From contig OY829326.1 of the NCBI GenBank assembly GCA_963691655.1, positions 21,750,878 through 21,814,877 of the forward strand: a DNA stretch of 64,000 nucleotides. The letters are read 5' to 3'. Both the position numbers and the translations under genes were made by a program. The notes under the pieces were generated by a model that ran no database searches, had not been told where the DNA came from, and saw nothing but the letters and a program-made list of their open reading frames with translations. Below, one piece after another: positions 26,196-38,115 of the stretch. Origin of the DNA: Toxonevra muliebris (Eukaryota; Arthropoda; Insecta; Diptera; Pallopteridae). Positions within the stretch are counted from its first letter, which is position 1. Every line of letters starts with the position of its first letter.

Positions 26196-26735
26196 ATATC
26201 AAAATTTAAAAGTATTTATATTTGTGATAGAGGCTGCTGACTCATAACCTCCCTCTAATTTCGACACTACTAGAAAATTATAATTGCAACACTTAGCTAC
26301 TATAGCAACTGTTTAAATAAAGATGAAATTATCAAAGACGATTAATTGGAAGGACTTCACAAAATTTTTGCAGACACAATAATTGTTATTTAAAGGTGGA
26401 TGTAACATAGGTATATTGTTCAAAGTACGCATATGGCGATTATTAGCGAAACTCCAACTTTCTGAAAACTTGCCTTCTACCTAGCCTATCTTATCTCTCA
26501 AGGTTTTTGAGATACATTTTCAAATATATTATTTAAAAAAAAAAAAACTTCTTCATATATTCATAGTCACAAGCTTTTTTCAAAAACAAAAACTTTACAA
26601 CATTTATTTGTTGTGGATCAGGTTAACTGATCTAAAAAAAAGCGGTGCTTGTATTTCGTGCAGTTTGGAAATTATTACTTATGCACTCGTTTTTAAATAG
26701 CTTCTTTTTTAATATTATTACCTTAAACTTATTAA
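26196..26735. other. Downstream flank of the AIG1-like gene
   Basis: AT-rich, no gene. It should contain the 3' untranslated region and polyadenylation site of the minus-strand gene ending at 26736. Several A-rich ATTAAA/AATAAT-like hexamers lie within 60 bp of the stop, but none can be singled out. Confidence 0.4.
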
Positions 26736-27815
26736 TTATAATACGTTAAATTTTTTTTTCAGATGTTTGATTTCGGGCGCCCAAATTATATTATTAAAAA
26801 ATTCGCCAAGAGAATAGCAAAATCCACTGAACCCAAGCAAAATACCAAAAACCAAATATCGCTTAGGTGTACTTAAGACCTCTAAAAAGGGATACACCCA
26901 CTGCCCGGTGTAGTGATGAACTATATGCAACCAATCAATGTATATAATCATAGAAAGTACATTCGCTGTTAGACCAATTATACGTAGGGGATATTTCCGG
27001 AAGCAAGTGAATAAATCCAAAATGGCAAACAGAGCGACATTAGTGTGAACAACGTGATTGAGTAATCTGCAAGAAAGCCTTATAATTTTAAATCAAATCT
27101 TTAGGAAAATAACATCAAGCTTACTCGGGAAAAATATCATCTAAAGCTTCGGGAAATACCAATTCACGATCAATTGCATAAAGAAACCAAAAATACAATG
27201 TTATAAAATTCGCTAATGGGAAAGCATATGCAGAAAATATAAAGTCTCGGAGTTTGAGCAGCACGGGCGTGCAGTTTGGATGCGCCAACTCATTTGAGCC
27301 AAACATGTCATTGAGCAGTGCAATAAAGTGATATAAGGCTTGAATATTCTGTAAAGTAAACAGTTTAATTGAATTTTGAATATTTTTCTTTTCTTCCTTC
27401 TAGTTTCTTCTTTACTTACCACATCAATAAATGTAAGATATTTAAATTTTCCTCCCCAACTTGTTTTGTTTTCTTCTTCACTTTCAATGAATGATGGATG
27501 ATTCACGTGGAACCAATAATAGTAAGCACCATAGGTGAATTGTATCGTACCCACGAAGTGAAGTAGCAAACGTAGGTAATCGTAAATATCCTGTAATTTT
27601 AAAATATGTAATGCTTACATATATTAATTTGAATTAAAACTTACCTTATATCTTTGAATGTTTTCTTCACTTGAAGAATCTGAAGCATCTGTGGAATCAT
27701 AGTATGACCTGCCACTAGATTGAACTTTGGTATATGTTAAATTAATGTTGTTCAACCGATCAGCTGACTGCGACCTTCGTCTTTCTTTTAGCAGCTTTTT
27801 AGTCACTATACCCAT
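26736..27815 (-). CDS. AIG1/ADTRP-family membrane protein, four exons
   Basis: Joined exons 27645-27815, 27420-27590, 27125-27348 and 26736-27066 give 897 bp, 298 residues. Introns are 54, 71 and 58 bp, all GT-AG (donors GTAAGT, GTAAGT, GTAAGC), phases 0, 0 and 2. The start is the first in-frame ATG at 27815. Residues 1-57 are a serine-rich hydrophilic extension (KKLLKERRRSQSADRL). The rest matches the AIG1/ADTRP (FAR-17a) family of polytopic membrane proteins, whose mammalian members hydrolyse fatty acid esters of hydroxy fatty acids using a Thr and a His. Candidates here are T110 in WGGKFKYLTFIDV and the histidines at 193/196 in LLNHVVHTNVALF. Also typical are VHHYTGQWVYPFLE and LGEFFNNIIW. 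About six membrane segments are expected. The family is usually about 230-245 residues; the extra length is the N-terminus. No break is seen. Function in the fly is inferred from family only. Confidence 0.9.
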
Positions 27816-27836
27816 AGCATCGAATGTAGTTAACAA

Positions 27837-28181
27837 GATGTTTTCTCACTGCAGTGTATTTTACTTTTAAAATTTCTTTGCTCATTCTGGCGTTGTTTAA
27901 ACTATAACGCAATCTTTGCTTGGATTTAATTAAAGCTTTTAATAATATTAGTCAATAAATCGTATATTATAATAAAAAAAATTTAAAGTGCAAGTTCAAA
28001 GTTTCCAAGACATAATACAATATTTTCAAATCACGTGCTCGACAGATTCATGCATTAATGAATTACACTTTTTGATAAATTATCAAAATGGATAGTTAAG
28101 CTCGGGCGTGGCCGGTTTTTAAATGCCCTACTCAGCATCTAATAAAAATATCTCGTTGCTTCAAATTGTAGGTGGGCGTAG
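27837..28181. promoter_or_regulatory. 5' flank of the AIG1-like gene
   Basis: AT-rich sequence upstream of the minus-strand start. No clear TATA box or initiator can be assigned. Positions 28080-28180 contain GGGCGTGGCCGG and GTGGGCGTAGTC phrases typical of dispersed repeats in flies, so the promoter region is probably short. Confidence 0.3.
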
Positions 28182-28289
28182 TCACTGGCGGATTCAAGAT
28201 AAAATTTTTAATGCTAGTGTTTTTCAACACCAGAATCGCGATTCCCAGGTTTAAAAATAGTTCCCTCCCCTTGGATCCGCTAAAGGAAG
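28182..28289. mobile_element. Miniature hAT-type element, about 108 bp
   Basis: The left end CACTGGCGGATTCAAG and the inverse of the right end, CTTTAGCGGATCCAAG, match at 12 of 16 positions. Flanking octamers GGCGTAGT and GAAGTGGT match at 5 of 8. The terminus type recalls hAT elements and resembles the ends of the element at 63379. It is short and non-coding. Confidence 0.5.
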
Positions 28290-28416
28290 TGGTTATTGAC
28301 AGATCTTGACAATTTTCACAGCATATATTCTAAAGGCTATTCCAACGAGGTGTGTCGAATTTGGTTTAACTAGTTTCACTACTTAGATCACCCTTGAGAT
28401 AAATTTTTAAAACTTT

Positions 28417-29174
28417 TAGAGGAAGAGGTAGAGGTAGAGGTAGACGTAGAGGTAGAGCTAGACGTAGAGGTAGACGTAGAGGTAGAGGTAGAGGTAGAGG
28501 TAGAGGTAGATGTAGAGGTAGAGGTAGAGGTAGAGGTAGAGGTAGAGGTAGAGGTAGAGGTAGACGTAGAGGTAGAGCTAGACGTAGAGGTAGACGTAGA
28601 GGTAGAGGTATAGGTAGAGTAGAGGTAGAGTAGAGGTAGAGTAGAGGTAGAGTAGAGGTAGAGTAGAGGTAGAGTAGGGGTAGAGGTAGAGTAGAGGTAG
28701 AGGTAGAGGTAGATGTAGAGGTAGAGGTAGAGGTAGAGGAGAGGTAGAGGTAGAGGTAGAGGTAGATGTAGAGGTAGAGGTAGAGGTAGAGGTAGAGGTA
28801 GAGGTAGAGGTAGAGGTAGAGGTAGAGGTAGAGGTAGAGGTAGAGGTAGAGGTAGAGGTAGAGGTAGAGGTAGAGGTAGAGGTAGAGGTAGAGGTAGAGG
28901 TAGAGGTAGAGGTAGAGGTAGAGGTAGAGGTAGAGGTAGAGGTAGAGGTAGAGGTAGAGGTAGAGGTAGAGGTAGAGGTAGAGGTAGAGGTAGAGGTAGA
29001 GGTAGAGGTAGAGGTAGAGGTAGAGATAGAGATAGAGGTAGAGGTAGAGATAGAGATAGAGATAGAGATAGAGATAGAGATAGAGATAGAGATAGAGATA
29101 GAGATAGAGATAGAGATAGAGATAGAGATAGAGGTAGAGGTAGAGGTAGAGGTAGAGTAGAGGTAGAGAAGAGG
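28417..29174 (+). repeat. GAGGTA hexanucleotide array, about 760 bp
   Basis: Some 125 copies of GAGGTA. The left third carries variant units (GACGTA, GAGCTA, GATGTA) and several 5-base steps (GAGTA), and part of the left end is itself duplicated (28420-28500 resembles 28545-28610). The centre is pure. The right end switches at about 29023 to a block of roughly 17 GATAGA units before returning to GAGGTA. The three minus-strand frames of 214-292 codons across it exist only because the period is a multiple of three. Confidence 0.97.
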
Positions 29175-31035
29175 TATGTATATAGGTGTATATGTTGTCC
29201 AAATATAGAGAGTATAGAGCATTGAAGCGACTCAAATATGCATTTTTGAACTGGAAATATAACCATACCTAAAAAAACTCAGAATATATATGTAACATCA
29301 AAAATAAATACTTTTCTGTGTATGTACTTATGTATTTCTATATATGGAAAATTATTTTAAAAAGAAATAAGAATTCAAGAAAATGTGTTCAATAAGTTTC
29401 CTGCTTTCATAACATTTTTTATTTGACACAAAACATCTTCTTTATATTGATTGAACTTTATGTTCCTAATACTTAGGAACATAGAGAGAATTTCATTGTA
29501 TTCGACATAGTGAAAACCAGGCATAATAATGATTTAGTTTTGAGTAAAAAGTTTTTAAAAATGATTTTAATATTTCTTGGATATTTAACGGCCTCTGTTT
29601 TATATAACTGGTGAATTTTTTGGCCTTGAGCTCGATAAAAATTCACAAATTATTTTAATTTTTTTTATACTATTGCATTAAATATAAAGAAATCCTAAAA
29701 GTATATAACAACTAAAGTCTCCGTTTATGGCAACTCCAAAGCCATAGTCCTTTCATTCAGACTGTTGGTCTTTTAATGAACTGAATTGGCAACTTTTTCT
29801 TTTGCAAATACTTTAACTTTTTTTTTCGTTTTCAAAGCAGTCGTAAATAATAAATGGCAACGAGTTTTACTTTAATACATCAAATAACGATTTGACTAAA
29901 GAAAAAAAACAACAATTAAATTGCTTATAAATTAGTGTAAAATAACAACAACAATAACTAAAAACACGGAAGTTGAAAGAATTGCTATGTAGAGAGACAA
30001 AGAGAGAGAGAGAGAGAGTGAACGAAATAGCTAGGCATTCATTTGGTGCTCTGCAATAATTTGCATAATAAATGAGCTCAACACCATTTTTTGTGGTTGC
30101 TTTTCTGCTATGGCGGCGGTCAGTTTTACTTTTAAATTTGTTACACACTTTTGTGCGCTATACTTAGCATTAAAGTTTCATGGGAGGTTAAAATTTATTT
30201 TCATTTTCAGAATACACAAAGCCAAGGAGGTCTACATCCAGTTGCGGTCTGATATCAACTGTTAATTAATATTAGGTAAATATACTTCAACATGGTTAGT
30301 CACCAACTTCCAGACAAATAAGTATACAGTTTTGTCAGCAGAAGCTTTATCGTATCTGCAGAACTTCATGGCCAAAAATTGGATCTGCATCTCAGATGTA
30401 ATACGAATCCCATTACTCACATTATTCTGCTTCATAAATGAAAATAGAAGATTGGATACACATAAAACTGTAGACAGACAAGCCCTCGAATGGAACTCAT
30501 GAGCCAATAAAAGTCATAAAGCGAGATGTTTTAATTTTAAACGTAAATTAACCTCAAGCAGAGTATCAACAAGTCGTTTCAGACCGACTGAAAGACAAAC
30601 TCAGTTACCTGATTGTTTTGTTTAATTTCTGTGGTAACAAGAGAGTGAGAAAAAATAAAAACGACAAATGCGGCACTTGTCATTTGACAAGTTGCACTTG
30701 TGGCATTTTGCACCGCCGTGAATTTGCAATGCTAAATGCTAAATTAAAGCAAAAACAAGTGAACGAGAATTTACTTGATTATTGCAGCAAAAAAGGGGGA
30801 AAAAAAGAAGTAATAAAATAAAAATTCGACATTTGCTTTGATTGCATTTAAATTATTTATGTCTACGCGCAACGTGATTTAATTACTTGTGATATGAATA
30901 TAAAAATTTATACTATTGGGAGTTAAAAAATGATTACGCTAAAATCGATAAAACGGAACAAGTAAAAGTGAACTAACTAAATAGATTTATATTTTATTTT
31001 TTATCTAATCAGGATATTATTTTAGTCGATTGCAG
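29175..31035. other. AT-rich non-coding stretch
   Basis: No supported gene. A GA dinucleotide run lies at about 29990-30018. Confidence 0.45.
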
Positions 31036-31166
31036 ACAGAATTGAGCACTGAAAGAAGAACAGAACTTCTTAACAAATGTTTGGGGATTTAAATTCGTTA
31101 CTAAAGTCTCGGAATTTGCGAGGCATGATCTTCCAGTCTACACGTTATTAACCATGATTAGCGACG
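31036..31166 (+). pseudogene. Possible exon or pseudo-exon of unknown gene, with a frame break
   Basis: Bounded by an acceptor-like GTCGATTGCAG and a donor GTAAGTGC. Frame 1 reads TELSTERRTELLNKCLG. From the middle another frame reads GFKFVTKVSEFARHDLPVYT then LLTMISDG. Both halves have coding-like codons, but no single frame spans the 131 bp. A 1-2 base indel would join them. I cannot name the protein. It may be a decayed exon, a true exon with a local sequence error, or chance. Confidence 0.3.
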
Positions 31167-33619
31167 GTAAGTGCATAAAACAATGGTATATAAAATTATT
31201 ATGCTCATGAAAGCAAATGTAATTTTTTGAACTACTGTAACTGAAGTTTCCTATGCTCTATGATATTAATGCCATCCAATATAATAATACGAATACGATG
31301 GCAGCACCATTATTGTAGATATTAATATCCAACCTATCTATAACTACATTCATATGCAACTCCCAATGATTGGGTATGTAGTTCTTTTAATAGTGTTAAT
31401 ATATCTACACCAGGCCTGTAATAGTCCATGAGGAACTTCAACCTTAATCTCCTTAATTGCTCTTAGCATCGGCTTTTGTCTTAATCGATTTATTAGCATA
31501 ACATTTGCATATTTATTTCACATTTCTAAGCTTATCTCGCGTGCTTCTCAATAGAAGTTGTGGTCGGCAAAAAATTAATGTATCACATTGTATTTATATT
31601 TGAAAAAAATTTATCTCGCCAGCATATACTGAGATTTATTTAAGATAAATACAAAATGTAGGTATAATATTCTATAATTTATTACAATTATATACTCAGA
31701 AACAACAACAATTGCAATAGCAATGGTGAAATCACATAAAGCAAAACAAATTTCCTTTATAACTTTATTATAGGGAATTTTTAAATTGAGAGTACACTGT
31801 ATGCAAAAAGACAACTTTATAAAAGTGCTACATGAAAAACTGCAACTACAACAAAACCCCATAGTGAAAACTGCAAACAAAAACAACAATAGCATTAGCA
31901 AGTATTAAGATACAAAGATTTTTTAGATCAGATATGACCTTAACACACATACATGCATACTAACACATACATGCATTGAAACACCAGCGAAAAGAAGATG
32001 AGTCGTTTGGTTGATATCCAAGAAGGAAAGTACTAAGGTATAGATAGATGCCTTTATGTTGGCTATACAGCAAACTCTCGATATATTAACGCTCATGGCT
32101 TTAGTCAGAAGCGTATTATAATTAAATGAACTTTTCCTTATTATAGCAAAACATCCCATTGAGCACCTATGTGCTATTTTTGTGCTGCTGAATCCGAAAT
32201 TTAAAAAAGAATTACTAAATTAGCATCCGTTTTCTTTCTAACCTTAAAAAATCATAAAGAAAGTTTTTTTAAAGTTAGGAAAATCCCGAGTCAACTTCGG
32301 AATTCTGAGCTCGGGCTTCAAAATACGTGAAAATTAACTAGTCTGTTACATCGGAGTGCCTATATCTGTTTTATGGGTCGGTGTAATCAACAAATATTTT
32401 TTTTCGATATATCGAAACTTCACTGTACATTCTTTGTAATTCATTTGTGTGCAAAACCGTGGCCTTTTGAAACTTAACATAACAACAACAAAAATAACAA
32501 GCAACCAAATAAAAACAAGAACTAGATTGTGGTGGCGCGCTTGCATTTGTGAAAAAGGTAAAGGTATTGAATTACGAGCGCCAAAGTACATACAAATAAT
32601 AATTACGCAGTTGTGGATCTTCATCGGCAGGTCTAAATACATACATATATTTAGCTTTACCTACAGCAAGTGAAACAATTCAAACTTATCAAAACAGTCC
32701 CTTTTTCTATATATATTTTACGTCTTAAAAGAACATAGGGTACTATTGATAGATATTACCAACTTTTTCAGAAATAAATAGAAAATAATTCTTTACAGTT
32801 TCTGAGAGCTTGAACGTTATGAGCTCTTCTCTACTATAATATTAAATTGATAAACTTAATTGTTTTAGAAAAAACAGTTGGCAAAATTTTGAGAAATAAA
32901 TTCGGTTTCCAGCAATTAATATAATTTCGTACATAAGTCTAAATTCACCTCCAATATTATATCTGATACCATTTTTACAAGTGCAAGAGTTTTGTAATAT
33001 AATGGGTTTACTTTCGGCCTAACTGTCTTGTACCGAGATTTAAATTTCAGACAGTGGCTCCAATCTAAAGCGTCTCAGTACATTTCTTTCTTTACAATAA
33101 AATGCAAATGCTAAAATTTAGCAGAATTCCGCACTATAAAAGTTGTTTGCTATTTGACAAACATGTACGAACTTATATGATTCTACCCTATTGAAGAGTT
33201 TGTTAGCTACCAATTTCAGCTATGCGAAATTATCGGTTTTCCTCTTACACTCTACACCCGTATCGCTAAGGACAGTAACATAGCTCAAGTGCTTTTTTCT
33301 GTGTTACTTTCAGTTAGTTTTTAAGTTATTGCATAATTACTATTTATTGTTGACTATCATCGAAATACATCTTAAATTTTGTAGATTCTATTTTGTTATT
33401 CATCGATTGGATTATAAGGAATTTTGATTTACAGCTTGAAGACATTTCTTACATAAAAACAATAACTATGAATAGATCTGATAAAAAATCTTACTGGTTG
33501 GTCATTTGGAGCATGATTTCTTTTTAGATTTAGTTACAATCTTAAGATAGTATGGCTATAAATGCCTAGAAATCTAGTGAAAAGATTTAGTTAAAACAAT
33601 TTTATGAAAAAACAATAAA
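31167..33619. other. AT-rich non-coding stretch
   Basis: No supported gene; the open frames present have no recognisable domain. Confidence 0.45.
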
Positions 33620-34640
33620 ATTCAGACTAAAAATACCGAATGAAAACCTTTACCAGACAATTGAAAATTTAGACTTAAAGCAGACCAATTGCTGACCAAA
33701 AATAAAAAAAAATAAACCCAATGTCGGTCCAAAGTCAATCCAAAATTCAGACCTCAAAGCTCCTACCGAAATTGAGACCAAACATCGTCCAAAACTCAGA
33801 CTAAAAGCTGAAATCACTCCAAAAATTAGATCAAAACTTAGACCAAAACTCAAACCAAAACTCAGACTAAAGCAGATCGAGAGTCAGACCAAAAATGAAG
33901 CCAAAATACAGACCAAAACTCAGATCAATATTCAGATCAAAAGCAGACCAATTGCTAACTGAACCTGAGTTCTAACTAAGACCAGACCAAAAATCAACCC
34001 AAAATTCAGACCAAGTGCAGACCGAATATCAAACCAAAATTCAGACCAATATTTAAAGCAAAACTTAGATCAAATATCATACCAAAGTTTAGACCCTAAT
34101 TCAGACCAAAATTCGGACCACAAATCATACCAAAACTTAGACCAAAAGCTGAAGTTATACCGAAATTCAAACTGAAAATTAGATCGAAGCTCAGACTAAA
34201 ATACAAATACAAGTTCAGCTCAATATTCAAATCAAAACTCAGACTAAAAGCTCAGACCAGAAATGGGTCTGAAATTCAAACCTAATCTAAAAATTACATC
34301 CAAACTCAGACAAAAATCTGATCAAAATTTAAACCCAAGTTAAGGGCAATAAAAAATCAAAAGCTATACCAAAAATCTGACAAAAATCTGATCAAAATTT
34401 AAATCCAAGTTAAGGGCAATAAAAAATCAAAAGCTAAACCAAAAATCAAATCGAAATTCTGGCCAAAACATAGACAAATTTCAGTTCAAAACTCAAATAA
34501 AGAATTCAGACCAAAAGCAGAAATCACAACTAAATTTAAGCCAAAAGTTAAACCATAAATCAGTACAAAATACAGATCAAAATTCAGACTAAAAATGGGT
34601 TCGAAACTCAAACCTAAAATAAGTCCAAAAATATTTAAAA
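33620..34640 (+). repeat. Degenerate 12-bp array with CAGACCAAA core, second locus
   Basis: About 1 kb of CTCAGACCAAAA, ATTCAGACCAA, TTAGATCAAAA and similar units with roughly 12-bp spacing, the same type as 25418-26195 and in the same orientation. Inside, a 70-bp segment is tandemly duplicated: CAAAAATCTGATCAAAATTT starts at 34311 and again at 34381, with few differences over the unit. Confidence 0.75.
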
Positions 34641-36779
34641 AAAAAAACTATTCTAATTTAAATATAGAACTTTTCCTTTAGTCTCCATATCTTCCCTCAG
34701 AATCCGCCAAATTTTTTATTACTATTTTTGCTCGTCTCTTAGTTCACGAAAAACGCAAGGGGTCAAATGCCCTGAGCTTGTCCCAAATTTAGTCTTAAGC
34801 TTTGGCTTAAGGTTAACCTCAACTCGCGTACATACTTAGTGAAAATATTGGTAAGTTGCATACCTAAGTTATGTCAAGCAGTATTATAAAGTCTGCACAT
34901 TTACTCCCCTGCTTTTCACTTGAAATATCCATTAATATTTTCTAACCTTCCATTATAGAAATTAACATTTTACAATGGCTTATATAGTATAATAATTGGC
35001 GTAGAAAATATTACTGAAATTAATTGAAAATCCCCTTACAACAACAAAAGTTAAGTTCAGTAAACTCACACATGAGAAACACACATGCATTCAATCAAAA
35101 TGACACCATCGCCATCATCATTATTGCCTACAACGCTATCATCAACATCGCCAACATCCATTGCCATCTTCAATTTCATTGTCAAAATAAACAAAATACA
35201 TTTTAAATGTTTTCTAAATTGCACACATTGTGGTGTGTGTTTGTGTGAGTGTGTGTGTGTTACGAAAATAAAACGCCATTGAAAATACGCGTACTTTGCT
35301 GTTTGAATGGATAGACAGACAATGGGATGATGGTCGGTCACAAGGAAAACTCATGTGAATGTCATGAGTGTCGTAGGTAGGTCTACTACGGGTCGGTCGG
35401 TCGGTCGGTTAGTTGACTGTTTGTTGGTAACACATAGCAACATAGTAACATGTGGGAATTGTTTGCATGCTTAAGCGGCGACAATTGATCTATGAGAATG
35501 TGTGTAATATGCTTATCGCAGCAATAACAGCAGTTCGTGTACAAAAAGGTCCCAAACAAAAGCAGCATCAACATTCATGAGCTGCTCAATAGCAAACATA
35601 AACATCAAAAACAACAGCAATAAAGCTAACCTAAACAATACAATAGGTGCATGGTGAGTGCATCAGCTCAACCATTGCAGAAGATGTGGAAGTAGAAGTT
35701 AGCAACATTCTCAAATATCAAACGAAAAACGATTTAATGCTCATTCTATCAAACAACAATTGTGCGTAATGTTGTCGTACAATTGACAAGCGCGCAAATT
35801 GTTATGTTTCTAATGCCAATAAAGCAACAACATCAACCTCAAGCAACAATAACAAAAATCACAGATCACATTGTTATTGTTGCTGTTGCTGCTGCTGATG
35901 TTTTCCACCGAGTTCTGTGCATTAATTCTTTATTTCTTTGTTGTTGTTGTTGATATTCAATGAATTTTATGCTTGAATTGTTTGATGAAATTGGCCAGGT
36001 TCTTGTTGGTTGTGTATCAAATGTTCAATTAAATGACATGTTCTGTCTCTGTTCTGTCTTCGGTTGTATTTATGTATGCTTGTATGTGTGTGTGTAAGTC
36101 CCTTACTTTTAATGCATCAGTCACCGTATCCCGACAGTTGTGGATAAACATTTCAATACAATTTGATGTAATATAAAATCGATTTATTTTTACAATTAAT
36201 TGCGAATCTGTTTTTTTTTTTTTTGACGATCACTAATGTAATTGGAGTTTTGTGCAATTAAGATTTAGTTTTGTGAAAGAGGTGCTGAAACTGCAGCCTA
36301 CTCTAATAACTGGCGGCTGCTGGATTTTGTGGATAATACGGTGCATGAAGTTAAGAATATGTAATGCTAATTCAGGCAGGTGGGTTCAGGTTTGGTTGCT
36401 CAGAGGTCACAGGTTTGTTAAATCTATGCACGAACAGTTCCTTCAAAAAAATTTTAAATTTATAATAACTGAGATATGCAGTCCAGAATCCCAGTCTTCC
36501 TCTCACCCTTAGGGCCACTAGTATAGTCATACATGTGAGAGGTTCTGTAAATAGTTATTACGGTCAGAAACTGCCTACCTACTAAACTGATACTTGCTGA
36601 TAACAATTCAGGAAATTCTGGAAAAATACAGAAAGCTGATATGTCTAATCACAAGGACCACTAACTTTACCTTGCATTTTAATTGTTGGTCACGAATCAC
36701 GAATCTGTTACTACGAATCTACTAGCGATAAGGAAAATTGTTTTGTATTGTGTTGTTGATTGTAAAATCTGTTAATCGA
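34641..36779. other. Non-coding stretch with simple repeats
   Basis: No supported gene. It holds a GT run at about 35230-35262, a GGTC run at about 35390-35410, and GTT/GCT and CAA runs at 35600-35950. The part at about 36250-36530 may be debris downstream of the LINE tail at 36780, but I cannot show it. Confidence 0.4.
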
Positions 36780-36985
36780 CCTAAAGTACCAGTCCAGTCT
36801 CCCTTCCGAATTTGAGTTCTGCACCAAAATCTATCGATGCTAATTCAATGCTGTGCAATGCTGTATATGCCCAGTCATTCTTTTGTACTTTTGTCAGTAC
36901 TCTACAATGAGGTAAAATATTAGCTGATAATTCCTCTTCCTCGTTGCAGAACCTATATACATATTGAGCTTAGCGATAAGGGCAA
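36780..36985 (-). pseudogene. LINE ORF2 C-terminal tail fragment
   Basis: The minus strand reads YRFCNEEEELSANILPHCRV followed by LTKVQKNDWAYTALHSIELA. The C-x-x-C-(N)-E-E-E-E-x-S-x-x-x-L-x-x-C spacing matches the module seen at 17147 (CRFCKVDKETSEHILMHCEAL), with the first Cys and the His replaced. It is the end of an I/LOA-type LINE, decayed. Upstream RNase H blocks are not recognisable. Confidence 0.5.
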
Positions 36986-37918
36986 ACAATTATAATCAGA
37001 CCAGGGTAAGGGTAGCTATAATTACAAACCTTCAAGATGCCATCAAGGTATTAGCCTCAATAGTGGTATTGTGAAAAATGGTGGTTCAATATCCCAAGCT
37101 CTACTTGGTGCGGACGTAGAAAAAAACCAAAGCCTTTTTCAAAAAAACTTTCTATGATTTTGAAATTTAATTCTGAGGGTAATTATATTATTTTGGGTGG
37201 AGGGGAAAACGAATTGCGTGAGTCCTTTAATCTTTCCCTCGAAACTAGAGATTGCCCTAGTGCAACCAAATTTACACTTCCTTTAAATGAGGTTAAGTCT
37301 TATTTATTCTCTCCCTACTCAGAATATACGAATAAGAAATGGTACACATTTTTTACATGTGCATCTACAAGAAAAACTTCAAACATCATCAAAAAAAAAA
37401 ATCTTTTTTCTCAACAAAACAGATAGTTACGAAATTGGAATACAATAATCCTGGTATTTCTAATCCTTATGCGATGCTTTCCGATGGGTTGGGTTTACCT
37501 CTCATAATACTAACTACCCCATGACGGAAGAGACTTGAGTGAGGAACACATTTTTGCCCACCTTCTATATACCTGCCCATCTCTGGCTAAAATAAGGCTT
37601 CACTCTTTACATTAAATCTGTCTGAATTATAAAGATGAAATTTCAAAGATTGAGTTAAGAATACTGCCAAAATTCACGAAGTAGATGGATTTAAAGAAAA
37701 GTATACCAGCATTAACTATAATCAAGATGTGCCATTAAATCGGCTTGTTAGCTAGGTCAGGTTGGAAGAAAACTGTTTAGAAATCTGTTCTGTTTGAGCT
37801 ACAGTGGTGGAACGTGCCGGTGAGGACGAATTAATCTCCATTAGAAAGACCAAGAGCAGGAAAGCTTCTTTCATTTGGTCTTACTAATTGGTGCCGGCAG
37901 AGGTGACTAATGAAGTTT
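36986..37918. other. Stretch with an unassigned open frame
   Basis: A plus-strand frame continues over about 37075-37426 with coding-like codons (NSEGNYIILGGGENELRESF then NLSLETRDCPSATKF). There is no known domain, and no start or splice context decides it. Beyond it nothing is recognised. Confidence 0.25.
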
Positions 37919-38115
37919 TATCTACCTATCTACTTATCTGTCTATCTTCCTTTCTATCTATCACTTGATCTACCTGTTTTTGTATGTGCCTGTCTACGTA
38001 TCCTCTTATTTATATACTTAACTAATACCGCATTACTTAATTTAGCTACCTATCTATTTATCTTTTAATCTACTTATTTACTTATTCCTTTGACTACTTA
38101 TCTACTTCCGTACTA
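37919..38115. repeat. Degenerate CTAC/CTAT tetranucleotide tract
   Basis: About 200 bp dominated by CTAC, CTAT and TTAT units (CTACCTATCTACTTATC and onward), interrupted by unrelated bases. An old microsatellite. Confidence 0.7.

Noticed and set aside
28366..29266. Three 214-292 codon frames over the hexamer array
   Set aside because: All follow from the period being a multiple of three.
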